Source: Alopecurus myosuroides | Taxonomy: Eukaryota > Streptophyta > Magnoliopsida > Poales > Poaceae | DNA: 64,000 bases | Direction of reading: 5' to 3' | NCBI GenBank assembly: GCA_028641055.1 | Contig: CM054061.1 | Location: 31,669,523-31,733,522 of the forward strand | Shown: positions 1 to 10,325 of the stretch, in pieces | Position numbering within the stretch: the stretch's first letter is position 1 | How the letters are laid out: each line of letters begins with the position of its first letter | Translations under genes and position numbers: made by a program | Notes under the pieces: generated by a model | What the model was told of the DNA's origin: nothing | Database searches by the model: none | Seen by the model: only the letters and a program-made list of their open reading frames with translations

Positions 1-638
1 TTGCCAATCTGACTATGCAAACAACGTTGCATGCAACGCTGGTAAGTTGCACCTGCGTTCTTTGGGCCAAATGGCATGGTTACGTAATAATACGTCCCGT
101 ACGGAGTTATGAAAGAAGTCTTAATTTGATCTTCCTTTTTCATGCATATTTGGTGGTACCCGGAGTATGCATCCAAAAAGCATAAAATCTCAGAGCCTGA
201 AGTGGCATCTATTATTTGATCGATTCGCGGTAACGCGAACCTATATTTTGGACACAATTTGTTCAAGCGTGTGTAATCTATACACATTCTAAGAGCAGTA
301 GTGTCTTTCTTCGGTACTAATACCGGATTTGCAGACCATTCAATGTGGATCACTTCCTGGATGAAATCTGCTGCTAAAAGCTGGATAATTTCCTTGCCAA
401 TAGCCTTCCGTCTTCTTCCGTCAAATCGACGGAGACCTTGTTTGACGGGTTTGGAGCCTGCAATCACCTTGAGTTGATGCTCAGCAAGTTCCCTGGGTAC
501 GCCTGGCATGTCAGCCGGACACAAGGCAAAAATATCCCAGTTCTCACGGAGGAACTTGATGAGCTCGCCTTCCTATTTGTCGGTCATTCCAGTCCCTACT
601 ACGACAAATTTTGTCGGATCTTTGGGATCTAGGATTAC
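1..638 (-). pseudogene. Reverse transcriptase part of a Tat/Ogre-like Ty3 pol, cut by the window edge
   Basis: Reading the minus strand from 638 to 1 gives an open frame with a protease-RT linker (DPKDPTKFVVVGTG, then ENWDIFA) followed by RT motifs: an MCIDYTRLNKLCPK block near 260-300, FLDAYSGYHQI near 150-190 and PFGPKNAGATYQRCM near 20-70. The FLDAYSGYHQI and GPKNAGATYQR forms are typical of the Tat/Ogre-like branch of plant Ty3 elements. The YMDD box, RNase H and integrase would lie left of base 1. The frame continues from the segment upstream (639-887) but is separated from it by an in-frame TAG at 639-641. The enzyme copied element RNA into DNA. This copy is broken, so I call it a pseudogene. 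Lineage is less certain than RT identity. Confidence 0.85.
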
Positions 639-1540
639 CTATCTTGTATTTTCAGACGCCTTGAAGCTATCTGCTGGCTTCCGGGTTTCTTTTCCTGCTG
701 GCATTTCTGTTGGCGATACCTCCTTGGCCAGCTCGTTCAGCTCTTCCTTTGCTATGACTGTCTGAGCGCAAAGGGCGTTTTCTTTTTCCAGCTCGTTTGC
801 CAGCTTGAAGTCTCCAGTTATGGTGATTACTCCTCCTTTGGGCCCTGGCATCTTCAGCTTGTTATAGATATAACATGATCTTGCCATAAATTTGGCGAAG
901 CTGGACGTCCGAGTATTGCGTGATACACGCTTTCGAACGGCACCACCTCGAAGGATACTTTTTCCTTACGGAAGTGATCTTTATCTCCGAAAGTGACATC
1001 TAGGGAAATTTCTCCTAGGGATCGTGCTTTCCTGCCAGGAACGATGCCGTGGAAGCATATGTTACTGTAATTGAGCTGGGACTCGGAGATTTTCAGATGC
1101 TTCAGCGTATCCAGATACATTATGTTAATGCTGGATCCTCCATCCATCAGCACTCTTCTTAGCCTAGTGTTCTGGACAATAGGGCTTACGACAAGAGCTT
1201 GTGTGCCGGGTTCAGGGATGTTCCCGGGATGGTCAGACTGATCCCAGGTAAATGGTGTGTTTGAATACTTCAAGAATTTCGGGGTTGCCGGAACAACCGC
1301 GTTTATTTCTCGAAGCGTTCTTTTAGCCACCTTTGCTGACGGAGTTGCTAAGAACGTTAACAGTGCCTCTCCATCAACTCTCGAAAATTTGGGTTCGCCT
1401 TTTCGCTGTTGTTCCTGGATTTTTTCATCAGTGTCCGATTCACTGTCTTCTTCCTCAGCTTCTGGCTTTTGTTTGGAGAATTTCCTTTTGGAACTCTTCC
1501 CCTTATTTCCGGATCCTGCACTGTCTTTCATGTGCTTATT
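512..1540 (-). repeat. Copy 1 of a 1,029-bp tandem duplication inside the Ty3 element
   Basis: Bases 512-1540 are repeated at 1541-2569 with an offset of 1,029 bp. I saw one difference (1,442 C versus 2,471 T). Both unit starts and the far end carry TCAGCCGG. The unit covers part of the zinc knuckle, the protease and the protease-RT linker. 1,029 is a multiple of three. Confidence 0.93.
639..1540 (-). pseudogene. Duplicated protease and protease-RT linker (downstream copy)
   Basis: On the minus strand this region repeats the zinc-knuckle tail (RLNKHMKDSAGSG), an acidic stretch, an aspartic-protease site (VLMDGGSSINIMYL, near 1,110-1,150), then a one-base frameshift near 900. Past the shift comes the linker (MARSCYIYNKLKMPGPKG, 887 down) and an in-frame TAG at 639-641. 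The protease would cleave the Gag-Pol polyprotein; DGGSS is the usual active-site form in the Tat-like group. This copy abuts the RT at 638-1. The same frameshift and stop occur in the other copy, so the breaks predate the duplication or were copied with it. Confidence 0.8.
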
Positions 1541-2569
1541 CAGCCGGACACAAGGCAAAAATATCCCAGTTCTCACGGAGGAACTTGATGAGCTCGCCTT
1601 CCTATTTGTCGGTCATTCCAGTCCCTACTACGACAAATTTTGTCGGATCTTTGGGATCTAGGATTACCTATCTTGTATTTTCAGACGCCTTGAAGCTATC
1701 TGCTGGCTTCCGGGTTTCTTTTCCTGCTGGCATTTCTGTTGGCGATACCTCCTTGGCCAGCTCGTTCAGCTCTTCCTTTGCTATGACTGTCTGAGCGCAA
1801 AGGGCGTTTTCTTTTTCCAGCTCGTTTGCCAGCTTGAAGTCTCCAGTTATGGTGATTACTCCTCCTTTGGGCCCTGGCATCTTCAGCTTGTTATAGATAT
1901 AACATGATCTTGCCATAAATTTGGCGAAGCTGGACGTCCGAGTATTGCGTGATACACGCTTTCGAACGGCACCACCTCGAAGGATACTTTTTCCTTACGG
2001 AAGTGATCTTTATCTCCGAAAGTGACATCTAGGGAAATTTCTCCTAGGGATCGTGCTTTCCTGCCAGGAACGATGCCGTGGAAGCATATGTTACTGTAAT
2101 TGAGCTGGGACTCGGAGATTTTCAGATGCTTCAGCGTATCCAGATACATTATGTTAATGCTGGATCCTCCATCCATCAGCACTCTTCTTAGCCTAGTGTT
2201 CTGGACAATAGGGCTTACGACAAGAGCTTGTGTGCCGGGTTCAGGGATGTTCCCGGGATGGTCAGACTGATCCCAGGTAAATGGTGTGTTTGAATACTTC
2301 AAGAATTTCGGGGTTGCCGGAACAACCGCGTTTATTTCTCGAAGCGTTCTTTTAGCCACCTTTGCTGACGGAGTTGCTAAGAACGTTAACAGTGCCTCTC
2401 CATCAACTCTCGAAAATTTGGGTTCGCCTTTTCGCTGTTGTTCCTGGATTTTTTCATCAGTGTCCGATTCATTGTCTTCTTCCTCAGCTTCTGGCTTTTG
2501 TTTGGAGAATTTCCTTTTGGAACTCTTCCCCTTATTTCCGGATCCTGCACTGTCTTTCATGTGCTTATT
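1541..2569 (-). repeat. Copy 2 of the 1,029-bp tandem duplication
   Basis: This is the partner of 512-1540. It is the copy continuous with the upstream gag, so it is the 5' copy in the element's own direction. Its right border at 2,569 returns to unduplicated gag sequence after the shared TCAGCCGG. Confidence 0.93.
1668..1916 (-). pseudogene. Protease-RT linker (upstream duplicate)
   Basis: This 82-residue minus-strand frame is identical to 639-887. It follows the protease after a one-base frameshift at roughly 1,900-1,930 and ends in a TAG at 1668-1670, just before the duplication junction at 1540/1541. It is a polyprotein fragment left by the tandem duplication, not a separate gene. Confidence 0.75.
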
Positions 2570-3370
2570 CAGCCGGCATTGCGCGTTGGTATGGGTGGGT
2601 TTCCCAAACTGCGAATGGTGGACGCAGGGTTCTGACTTAATCCTCTCCCACTCTTCTTTAGTGTAGTTGATTGGTTCTGAACTGCGTCCTTTCCACTTAT
2701 TCCCTTTTTTGCTTCCAAAGGCTATGTTCACTTCTTTGGGTTTCGTTGTTGTTTCTGAAGTTCCTTTTTTCTCAGGGCGAGGATTTTTCTTGGCAAGTAT
2801 CAGTGCGTCGATATTGCCTCCTCTTGCCCTGATGTCGTTTTCGGCTGCAGCGTGTTCATTGGCGGTTGTAAGCATAGATCCGAGATCTTTGTGCTGTTTG
2901 GAACCAACCATGAACGGTACAAGTCCGGGTTTTAGGCCATTGAAGAAAGCATGCATTGCTTGTACGTCAGTTACTCCAGAACAACTATTCTTCATTGCAG
3001 TCCATCTGGAGATGAAATCCACGTATGGTTCATCCTCAAATTGGGTGCAACGGTTCAGCTGGTTGATGCTGTTCGGACGTTTGTACGTTTCCCGGAAATG
3101 CTGAGTGAATACCTTAGCCATATCATCCCAGCTGTCGACAGTTCTTGATGGCAATCCATTGATCCAATCTCTGGCTCCATCCAGTAACATTAGGGGAAGA
3201 AACTTGACAGCTTCCAGGTTTTTCCCATTGTTAATCTGGACGGCTGTATAGTAGTCTGAGAGCCAGGTATACGGGTTTGTACTGTCGGTGTATTTCTGGT
3301 ACGTTGGACCGACCTTGGCAAAGCCAGAATGCAGGGCTATCCTTCGGATCCTGTCAGTGAAACACTTAGG
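1883..3370 (-). pseudogene. Gag capsid, zinc-knuckle remnant and aspartic protease of the Ty3 element
   Basis: The minus-strand frame is open from 3370 to 1883. It has a Retrotrans_gag-type capsid segment (GARDWINGLPSRTVDSWDDM near 3130-3190; FISRWTAMKNSCSGV near 2970-3010), a knuckle-like CVHHSQFGKPTHTNAQC near 2570-2620, an acidic linker, and the protease site DGGSS near 2160. These would package element RNA and cleave the polyprotein. It lies in the same frame as the three segments upstream, so gag was one long frame now broken by stops at 4583, 3902 and 3371 and by a frameshift after the protease. The first methionine inside the capsid segment is at 3190, but translation would have begun far upstream. 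Confidence 0.82.
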
Positions 3371-3901
3371 TCAAAAGTATAGATCATCCTTTTCCGCCCT
3401 ATCAATGTGTGCGGAATACCTTCCGGCTGAATGGACAAAAGGGGATCTACTCCTTTCTTTTCCATTGTTGCGCGGACGTGCTTTTCCGGGATCATTTCTA
3501 TTTCTTCCGAGATCACGCCCTTTTGGATGAGGTGGAGTTCTACTCCTGTGCCTTTCTTTATCCTTAGGAGGTGTCCGAGATCTCTCACGTCTGTGAGGTA
3601 CATCATGTCTTCCAGCTTTTTCAGCTGGGTTTCTCGGAGGTGGCATTGCTTTGCCGTCATTCCGGTATTTTTCTTCCCGATCGTGGGGTTTGAGTCCACC
3701 TTTCGGGAGATGGGATCCGGTTCTAGACGCTTCATCCCTATTGTCAGGGTTTTTCTTGTGTTTTCTCGGATCCGCTTTCTTATCCTTTGAATTGTTTGAA
3801 TCTCCAGGTTCTTCCGGTCCAGGTGCTCCAGCGGCGCAAGTAGCTGTTTTGCATAGGGAGGAGTTGTCATGCAACCTCCCTGGTCGCTCTTGGCCCCGCT
3901 G
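3371..3901 (-). pseudogene. Basic, Arg/Ser-rich middle segment of gag
   Basis: This minus-strand segment lies between the in-frame TAG at 3902-3904 and the TGA at 3371-3373. The product is strongly charged, with repeated RSRTPP, KDKERHR and RSRSPF stretches like an RS-domain linker. It shares one frame with the segments on both sides. No catalytic motif is visible, and I assign it to gag by position and frame only. Confidence 0.65.
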
Positions 3902-4582
3902 CTATTGTTGCAATGCTTTTCCTAAGAAAGCATACACCCCTTGAAATTTTTCGCTGTTGGAGTACATGTCATTGTTGAGGATGGCGAACGCTGCTTCCGC
4001 GTTTTCAGCTGCGGTTTTGTATATTGGTTCACCTCTGGCATCCTTGTCATTTACCTGTTTTTGCCAAGATGGGTTATGAAACCTTTCTTTTGGCGGCAGT
4101 ACTTCCGGTCTTACGATTCCGGGTAACCTTGTAGGTTTTAAGACAGATCTATTCTTTTTCTCGTACTCCTCTATTTCTTCCTTCATGAGCTTGATGTCAT
4201 CCTGGGTTTTTTGGAGGTGTTCATGAGATCTGAGTAGATGTTGCTGTTGCCGTTGGAAAGCTCGTCTCCTGGCTTCCAGGATCTCAGGGGATTCGTTTGG
4301 TCCCACGGGCGTTTGTAACAGTTCATGTTCTTCCTGTTCCGTCATTGGCGGAACAAGGATTTCCTTGGTTTTCTTCTCCGCGGGCTTTGTTCCGCTTTCA
4401 TCTCCTACTTCCGGGCTTTCATCAGCTGGATCAGCTGATTTTTTCTTCCGAATTTTGTATTGGAGCATCTTAGCGGCCCGGTGCTTTTCCTTGGAAGAGG
4501 GAGGCTTTTTGGCAGGTTCGTCCTCTGTCAATTCCTTGACATTGGGAAATACCGGAGAAGTTTCTCTGTCTTCTCTCTCTTC
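3902..4582 (-). pseudogene. N-terminal gag segment with predicted coiled coil
   Basis: This minus-strand frame begins after an in-frame TAG at 4583-4585 and ends in a TAG at 3902-3904. The residues are Lys/Glu-rich near the start. A heptad-like stretch follows (RRRAFQRQQQHLLRSHEHLQ and DDIKLMKEEIEEYEKKN, about 4150-4290) that should form a coiled coil, then a conserved-looking PRLPG/PPKERFHNPSWQKQ region. It is the same frame as neighbouring gag segments. It is probably an assembly region of the structural protein, inferred from position. Confidence 0.65.
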
Positions 4583-5249
4583 CTATGGCGGAGGAGTTTT
4601 AGGGCTTTCCTGACTGCCGGTATCCATGGTTTCAGCCGGTTTTGCCATTAGTACTTCATGGAATCCCTCTTGAAGAGATTTTACCTTTCTTTCGAAGGTG
4701 TCCTCATCCTCATCTTCGGAATCAAAATCATCCGATCCGGTTTCCGACTCTAATCTCGCCTCAATGGCGGCTAGCAATGAGTCGGCTTCCGAGTTCATCG
4801 CCATGTTGACGGATGTCGGATCTTCCACCTCTGTAGTGGGTGTGCTGTTGTCTGCCTCTTGCACGGGATTTCCGCCATCCGTGTTTTCGGCGACTTCGGA
4901 TTGCACCATACAGATAAAGTGTGCATCACTTTTTTGTCGGTAATCTGAGCAGAATCCGGTATCGTAGTCATCTTCGACTGGGTATAGGGCGGGTGGGAAA
5001 AATTTGCTTCCACCGCAAAATCCCATGGCCTCTGCAGTTAGTCCGATAAAGATATTAGCAGATCCGATCGGTAACACGCAGGCACTTACCAGATGATTTT
5101 GCGCCGGTATGTAGGATCCGTTGTCGAGGAAGCGTCCAACGTCGTCGTCGAACTCCAGGCTTCCGACAGTTATTGATCTGCCGATTCCGCCGAGTATCCC
5201 AGATCGGAACTTCACGCCTGACGTCGTTAGCCCCACGTTGGGCGCCAAC
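4583..5249 (-). pseudogene. Leader-proximal open frame of the Ty3 element, gag N terminus
   Basis: The minus-strand frame runs without a stop from inside the LTR through the PBS and down to TAG at 4583-4585, and is in frame with the rest of gag. The product ends in a very acidic tract (DDFDSEDEDEDTF). There is no recognisable domain. The first ATG past the LTR in this frame is near 4,978 (inside MGFCGGSKF), so the true start is uncertain. It could be coding leader or a non-coding leader that happens to be open. Confidence 0.5.
5230..5247 (-). other. Primer binding site of the Ty3 element
   Basis: The minus strand reads TGGCGCCCAACGTGGGGC starting two bases inside the LTR end at 5250. TGGCGCC at this distance from an LTR border is a standard tRNA primer site in plant Ty3 elements. 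I cannot name the tRNA securely. Confidence 0.8.
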
Positions 5250-5784
5250 TGTCGAGACATCGTAGTAGTTTTCATAGACGGGGGTGCCATGAGACTACGG
5301 GTAGAGATGTGGGGTAACGGGATCGCGTTGTAGACAAAGACACAGGATTTACCCAGGTTTGGTACGTCGTGATAATACGACGTTCCTACTCCTGCAATCT
5401 CACTAATCAGGACTAAAGCCTGTGTATACATTTACAATGTGAGGTTCGATCTAGCTATTCGCTGAGGATCAACTTCCCGGCGAGTTAGCCTATAGCTTCT
5501 TGTGTATCAATCTTATCTCCCGTCCGGCTTTATATAATATCCGGGCATACAGAGTAGGAAACCTAGAAGACTACGGTAACTATTAACTTGGAAAGTAAGG
5601 AATCCGTCTTCTCCTCCAAGCCAGATCACGTGGGCCGTGATCCGGGTCCTTCTAGAATCCAGCTTCTGTGCGTCAGCTTACTGGGCCACCCAATGGACCA
5701 TAGCACACTACCACTTGGGACACCCTGGTAATCCGGCACTTATGACTACCATCTGATATACCCCTATTCAGTATATATCCGACA
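5250..5784 (-). mobile_element. 5' LTR (535 bp) of the minus-strand Tat/Ogre-like element
   Basis: On the minus strand it starts TGTCGGATATATACTG at 5784 and ends CTCGACA at 5250, next to the PBS. A TATATAA-like motif on the minus strand near 5530-5540 may be the promoter. The flank from 5785 matches the inside of the Sabrina-like LTRs at about 9,112 and 14,355, so the element inserted into such an LTR. The 3' LTR and the second target-site copy lie outside the window. Confidence 0.8.
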
Positions 5785-6865
5785 TCCATCTCCATCCCTG
5801 TTGTTGTCTCCTATGACAAAGAGGGAGTAGTTCTCCCTCGAGGCTAAGGGCTCTACCGATAGCTATGCGGTTCATCTCTCTCTCCCATGGTGTGATCTAT
5901 ATGTGATCATGAGATTTGTAATCTATTTGAATTCGTAGATGTTACTCTTCATCTTTTGCTACTCAAGTGCTTTATTAATATGAACTTTTGAGTCACCTTG
6001 TCTCGCGGTGTGAAGGTGACAGTGTGCACATCCTGTGTGTCTCCTCTATGAATTGTGATGTTTTTCTAGTACCATATAGGTCGCTCATAATAACAACGTG
6101 GGGTTAACTAAATTCGGGAATGCTTACTTTATGGAATGCTTTTTGCAGCCCTACACAATGATTAGTGTTCGTTATTTGTTATGAGATCTGTTAAACGCTT
6201 TGATCACGGTGTAAAGGTGACAGTGTGCACCGTGTGGTTTAGCATTATATTTATATTTTGTGTTGGATAACCCGATAAAATTGTGGTGTTTGCATGGAAC
6301 CATCTGGGTCCCATGGTGATAGCATGGGAGTTACTTGTTGGGGAAAGTGCTTACTCTGAAGAGTGCTGTAAAATCCCTACGCAGGGATTGGTGTTGTTAT
6401 TCGACCGGAGATTGGTTAAGAGTAGCATAGTGAAGAGAAGATATTTAGTTATTCAATCATGTGATCATTGTTGAGAGTGTCCACTAGTGAAAGTAGGATC
6501 CCTAGGCCTTATTTCCAAGCATTGAAACACCGTTCTCCGCATGTTCTGCTACATGTTTGCTTGCTGCCATTTTTAGTTCATAATGCTATTATCACATATA
6601 ATCCATATTACTCGCATTTTCCTCTCTCTTCGCCGAACTAGCTCACCTATACAACTGACAATTGTATTAGGTGTGTTGGGGACACAAGAGACTTCTTGTA
6701 TCCTAATTGTAGGGTTGCTTGAGAGGGATATATTTGACCTCTATACCTTCCTGAGTTCGATAAACCTTGGGTGATCCACTTAAGGGAAACTTGCTGATGT
6801 TCTACAAACCTCTGTACTTGGAGGCCCAACATTGTCTAAAAGAATAGAAGCGTGCATAGACATCA
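5785..6865 (+). mobile_element. 3' part of an Athila/Sabrina-like LTR
   Basis: This aligns base for base by eye with the last ~1,080 bp of the LTRs at 8580-10188 and 13831-15436, from CTCTACCG and the TCTCTCTCCCATGG block to the terminal GACATCA at 6860-6865. The missing first ~530 bp were separated by the Ty3 insertion at 5784/5785. No PBS follows, so it is the 3' end of an element or a solo LTR. Confidence 0.8.
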
Positions 6866-7275
6866 ATGGCGTCCTCCATAAGAAAGATCTAGAGAAACCG
6901 AAGAATTTGGGAGATGAGAAGACAAGTCTTGAGGAACTAGAGCACGAAGTCTTCAAGTACAAGAATATGGTGGAACATGGAGTGGACGTGAATCATCGCA
7001 TAATTTCATATCTCATCGATGATCACTTCAAAGAAACAACAACTCTTTAGGAGAATGTCAATCTAGTATAGAAGAAGACCTCACACCTTCAAGCACAAGT
7101 CTATAATCTGAAAAAACAAAACTGTGAGTATGAGTTGAGATTCAAGCGTATGAGCTTTGGTGCACATTTCAAGACCCTAGCAACTACTTCATATTTCATT
7201 GATGGGAAGCCGTTACCTTGGAAATTTGCTGAGAAAGATGAAGTTGAAGAGCGGTCGTCAAAGAATCAAGCTTGA
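6866..7275 (+). pseudogene. Broken retroelement 3' reading frame, unknown product
   Basis: One plus-strand frame reads VLHKKDLEKPKNLG, then a coiled-coil-like Glu/Lys-rich stretch, two in-frame stops (near 7048 and 7069), LQAQVYNLKKQNCEYELRF, YFIDGKPLPWKF and ends KNQA-stop at 7273-7275. A run AGCTTGGGGGAATTGCCC at 7313-7330 looks like a polypurine tract. I recognise the arrangement as a typical non-gag-pol accessory frame at the 3' end of Triticeae gypsy elements, but I cannot name the family. No function is assigned. Confidence 0.45.
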
Positions 7276-7394
7276 TTATCATGGGTAACAAGCACTCCCT
7301 TGGCTTGTTCCGAGCTTGGGGGAATTGCCCTGGTATTTTTATGGTTACTTTTACTTTTGAAAGTCGTGTGTGTTATCATGAGTAGAGAGGTGAT
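7276..7394. other. Retroelement 3' flank with polypurine-like run
   Basis: This short non-coding stretch lies between the broken frame and the LTR at 7395. It contains the purine-rich AGCTTGGGGGAA at 7313-7324. Nothing else is recognised. Confidence 0.4.
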
Positions 7395-8579
7395 TGATGT
7401 GTGTGGACACACGTTTGTTGGGAGACCCCAAGATGAAGGTATGAAGAGTACAACAGAAATTTTTCCCTCAGAAAGAAACCAAGGTTGAATCGACCAGTAG
7501 AAGAAATAAATCACTTTTGAAGGTTGTTGACAGTTGATGTTGGCAGGGCGCACTACCAGGCTCGGCAGCAACGTGGAATCTGCACACAACACAACCAAGA
7601 TACTTTGCCCCAACGAAACAGTGAGATTGTCAATCTCACCTGTTTTGCTGAAAACAAAGGATTAGACGTATAGTGTGGAAAATGATGCTTGCTTGCAATC
7701 AATGAAAGGAGAACAGTGATTGCAGCAAAAAGAACAATGCTTGTAGTAGGTTGTATTATCAGTGTAAATTAATGGATAGGGGTCCACAGTTCACTAGTGG
7801 TGTCTCTCCATAAAAGATAAATAATATGTTGGGTTAACAAATTACAGTTGGGCAATTGAAAGAAATAAAGGTTGCACCTTAGTGCATATGCAAAACATGA
7901 TGATTGCTATGAGATTCATGCGGGCATTACAACATAATACATAGACCATAATCCAACTGCATATATGACTAATAATGCACCCTCAGAACATAATCCAAGC
8001 AGACTTCAGGTATTAAGTTGCAAGCAACAAATTATTGCATTAAGTAAAGTGCATAATGTAAACAATAAAATTATCCTTAGACAAATAATTGTTTTTTTTT
8101 CATAATGGCAACAACACATCCACCGCCTGTCACGGTTCTGTCACTCGAGCACATATGAAAGGGAGGCATGAACCCACTATCAAGCATAAATACTCCATAT
8201 TGGAGTTGCAAGCATCTACCTGGCCAGAGCATATACTAGTAACAAAGAGCATGCAAGATCATAATTAACAAAAACATGATAGATTGATAATCAACTTGAC
8301 ATAGCATTCAATATTCATCTGATCCCAGCGAACATAACATGTAGCATTACAGATAGATGTTCTTGATCTTGTTAGGAAGCTCACAAGATCTAAACATGGT
8401 GGCATAAAGAGGAGAAGACAACCATCTAGCTACTGCTATGGACCCGTAGTCCAAGGATGAACTACTCACGCATCACTCTGGAGGCAGGCATGGTAATGTA
8501 GAGCCCTCCGGTGATGATTTCCCCTCCCTACAGGGGGCCGAGGAGAGCTTATAAACCCTCCCAAACTAGGGTTGACGAT
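7395..8579 (-). mobile_element. Left part of the 3' LTR of a minus-strand Sabrina-like element
   Basis: Joined with 15442-15881 this makes one LTR of about 1.62 kb. On the minus strand the LTR begins TGATACGTCTCAAACG at 15881 and ends near 7395 (ACACACATCA). It is split by the complete element at 8580-15436; the duplicated bases ACGAT flank that insertion. The exact left end (7391 or 7395) is uncertain. No gene is inside. Confidence 0.7.
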
Positions 8580-10188
8580 TGATACGTCTCCAACATATCT
8601 ATATTTTCTGATCCTCCGTGATGATATTATACCAATTTCTACGTGTTTTCTCCCTTATTTATAGCATTTTTACACGTTTTCCGGGACTAACCTATTAACA
8701 AGATACCAATCGCTAGTTCCCTGTTTTCTGTTGTTTTTAGTTTCACAAAAGTTGTTCAGGAAATATTCTCGGAATTGGAAAATCGAAAGCCAGAAGTCTT
8801 ACCGGAAGCTTCCAGAAGTCCCGAAGAGCCCCGGGGGGGGGGGGCACAGGGTGGCCACACCTTGGGGTGGCGCGGGTCTCCCTGGTCGCGCCACCTGGTG
8901 GTGTGGGCCCCATGTCCATCCACCGCCTTTGCCCTTTCTCCTATTTATACTGCCCCGAGGGAAAACCCTAGAAGAATCAGCCTTTTCCACAAAATACATC
9001 TGTAGCTCTGCCGCCGCCACCGACAAGTTTTGGGGGGACAGATCTCTATTCTGGAACCATGACGGGACGGGGAAGTCCTCCAGAACCATCTACATCGAAT
9101 CCACCGCCATCTCCATTGATGTTGATGTCTCCTATGATGAGGAGGGTGTGGTTCTCCCCCGAGGCTGAGGGCTCTACCGGTAGGTATGTGGTTCATCTCT
9201 CTCTCCCATGGTGTGATCTATTTGTGATCGTTAGCTTTGTAATCTAGTTCAATTCGTAGATCTTACTCTTCATATTTTGCTACTCAAGTGCTTTATTAAT
9301 ATGAACTTTGGAGTCTCCTTGTTCCGCGGTGTGAAGGTGACAGTGTGCACATCGTGTGTGTCTCCTCTATGAATTGTGGTGTTTGTCTAGTACCATCTAG
9401 GGCGCTCATAGTGACAGCGTGGGGTTAACTAGACATGGGAATGCTTACTTTAAGGAATGCTTTTTGCAGCCCTACACAATTATTAGTGTTCATTATTTGT
9501 TATGAGATCTCCGTAAACGCTTTGATCACGGTGTAAAGGTGACAGCGTGTGAACCGTGTCGTTTAGTATTATATTTATTTTTTGTGTTGGATAACCCTAT
9601 GAAATTGTGGTGTTTGCGTGGAACCATCTGGGTCCCATGGTGATATCATGGGGGTTACTTAGTTGGGAAAGTGCTTACTCTGAGGAGTGCTGTTAAAGCC
9701 CTACGCATGGATTGGTGTTGTTATTCGACCTGAGAGTGGTTAAGAGTACCTAGTGAAGAGAAGATATCTAGTTATTCAATTATGTGATAATTGTTGAGAG
9801 TGTCCTCTAGTGAAAGTAGGATCCCTAGGCCTTATTTCCAAGCATTGAAACACTGTTTTCCGTGTGTTCATCTACATGTTTGCTTGCCGCCATATTTATT
9901 TCATATTGCTATTATTACTTATAACAATCCATATTACTCGCATTTCACTATCTCTTCGCCGAACTAGTGCACCTATATACCTGACAAGTATATTGGGTGT
10001 GTTGGGAATACAAGATACTTCTTGTATCTTAATTGCAGGGTTTCTTGAGAGGGACATCTTTGACCTCTACCTCCCTGAGTTCGATAAACCTTGGGTGATC
10101 CACTTAAGGGAAACTTGATGTTGTTCTACAAACCTCTGCACTTGGAGGCCAACACTATCTACAAGAATAGTAGCGTGCGTAGACATCA
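8580..10188 (+). repeat. 5' LTR of the Sabrina-like element
   Basis: It starts TGATACGTCTCC and ends GTAGACATCA. A run of 13 G lies near 8831-8843, where the 3' LTR has a mixed sequence. Candidate promoter: CTATTTATA near 8940-8948. The partner LTR is 13831-15436. Confidence 0.9.
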
Positions 10189-10198
10189 AGCTCTTTTC

Positions 10199-10216
10199 TG
10201 GCGTCGTTGTCGGGGA
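10199..10216 (+). other. Primer binding site of the Sabrina-like element
   Basis: TGGCGTCGTTGTCGGGGA begins 10 bases after the LTR end. The spacing and the CTCTTTTC spacer are usual for this group; related elements here have TGGCGCCATTACCGGGGA and TGGCACCGTTGCTAGGGA. Confidence 0.8.
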
Positions 10217-10325
10217 GTTAAGGTAAAAGTTACTCACATCCTTTGTGAGTGCTCGAAGTTATTTCCTTTAGATTCTGAAATTAAATCTTTTTGTTTCTTG
10301 TTTTTATTTTCACTAGTTAGGCTTA

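Noticed and set aside
8731..9168. 145-codon frame in the Sabrina-like LTR as a gene
   Set aside because: It lies wholly inside an LTR, spans a poly-G run, and is not kept open in the other LTR copy.
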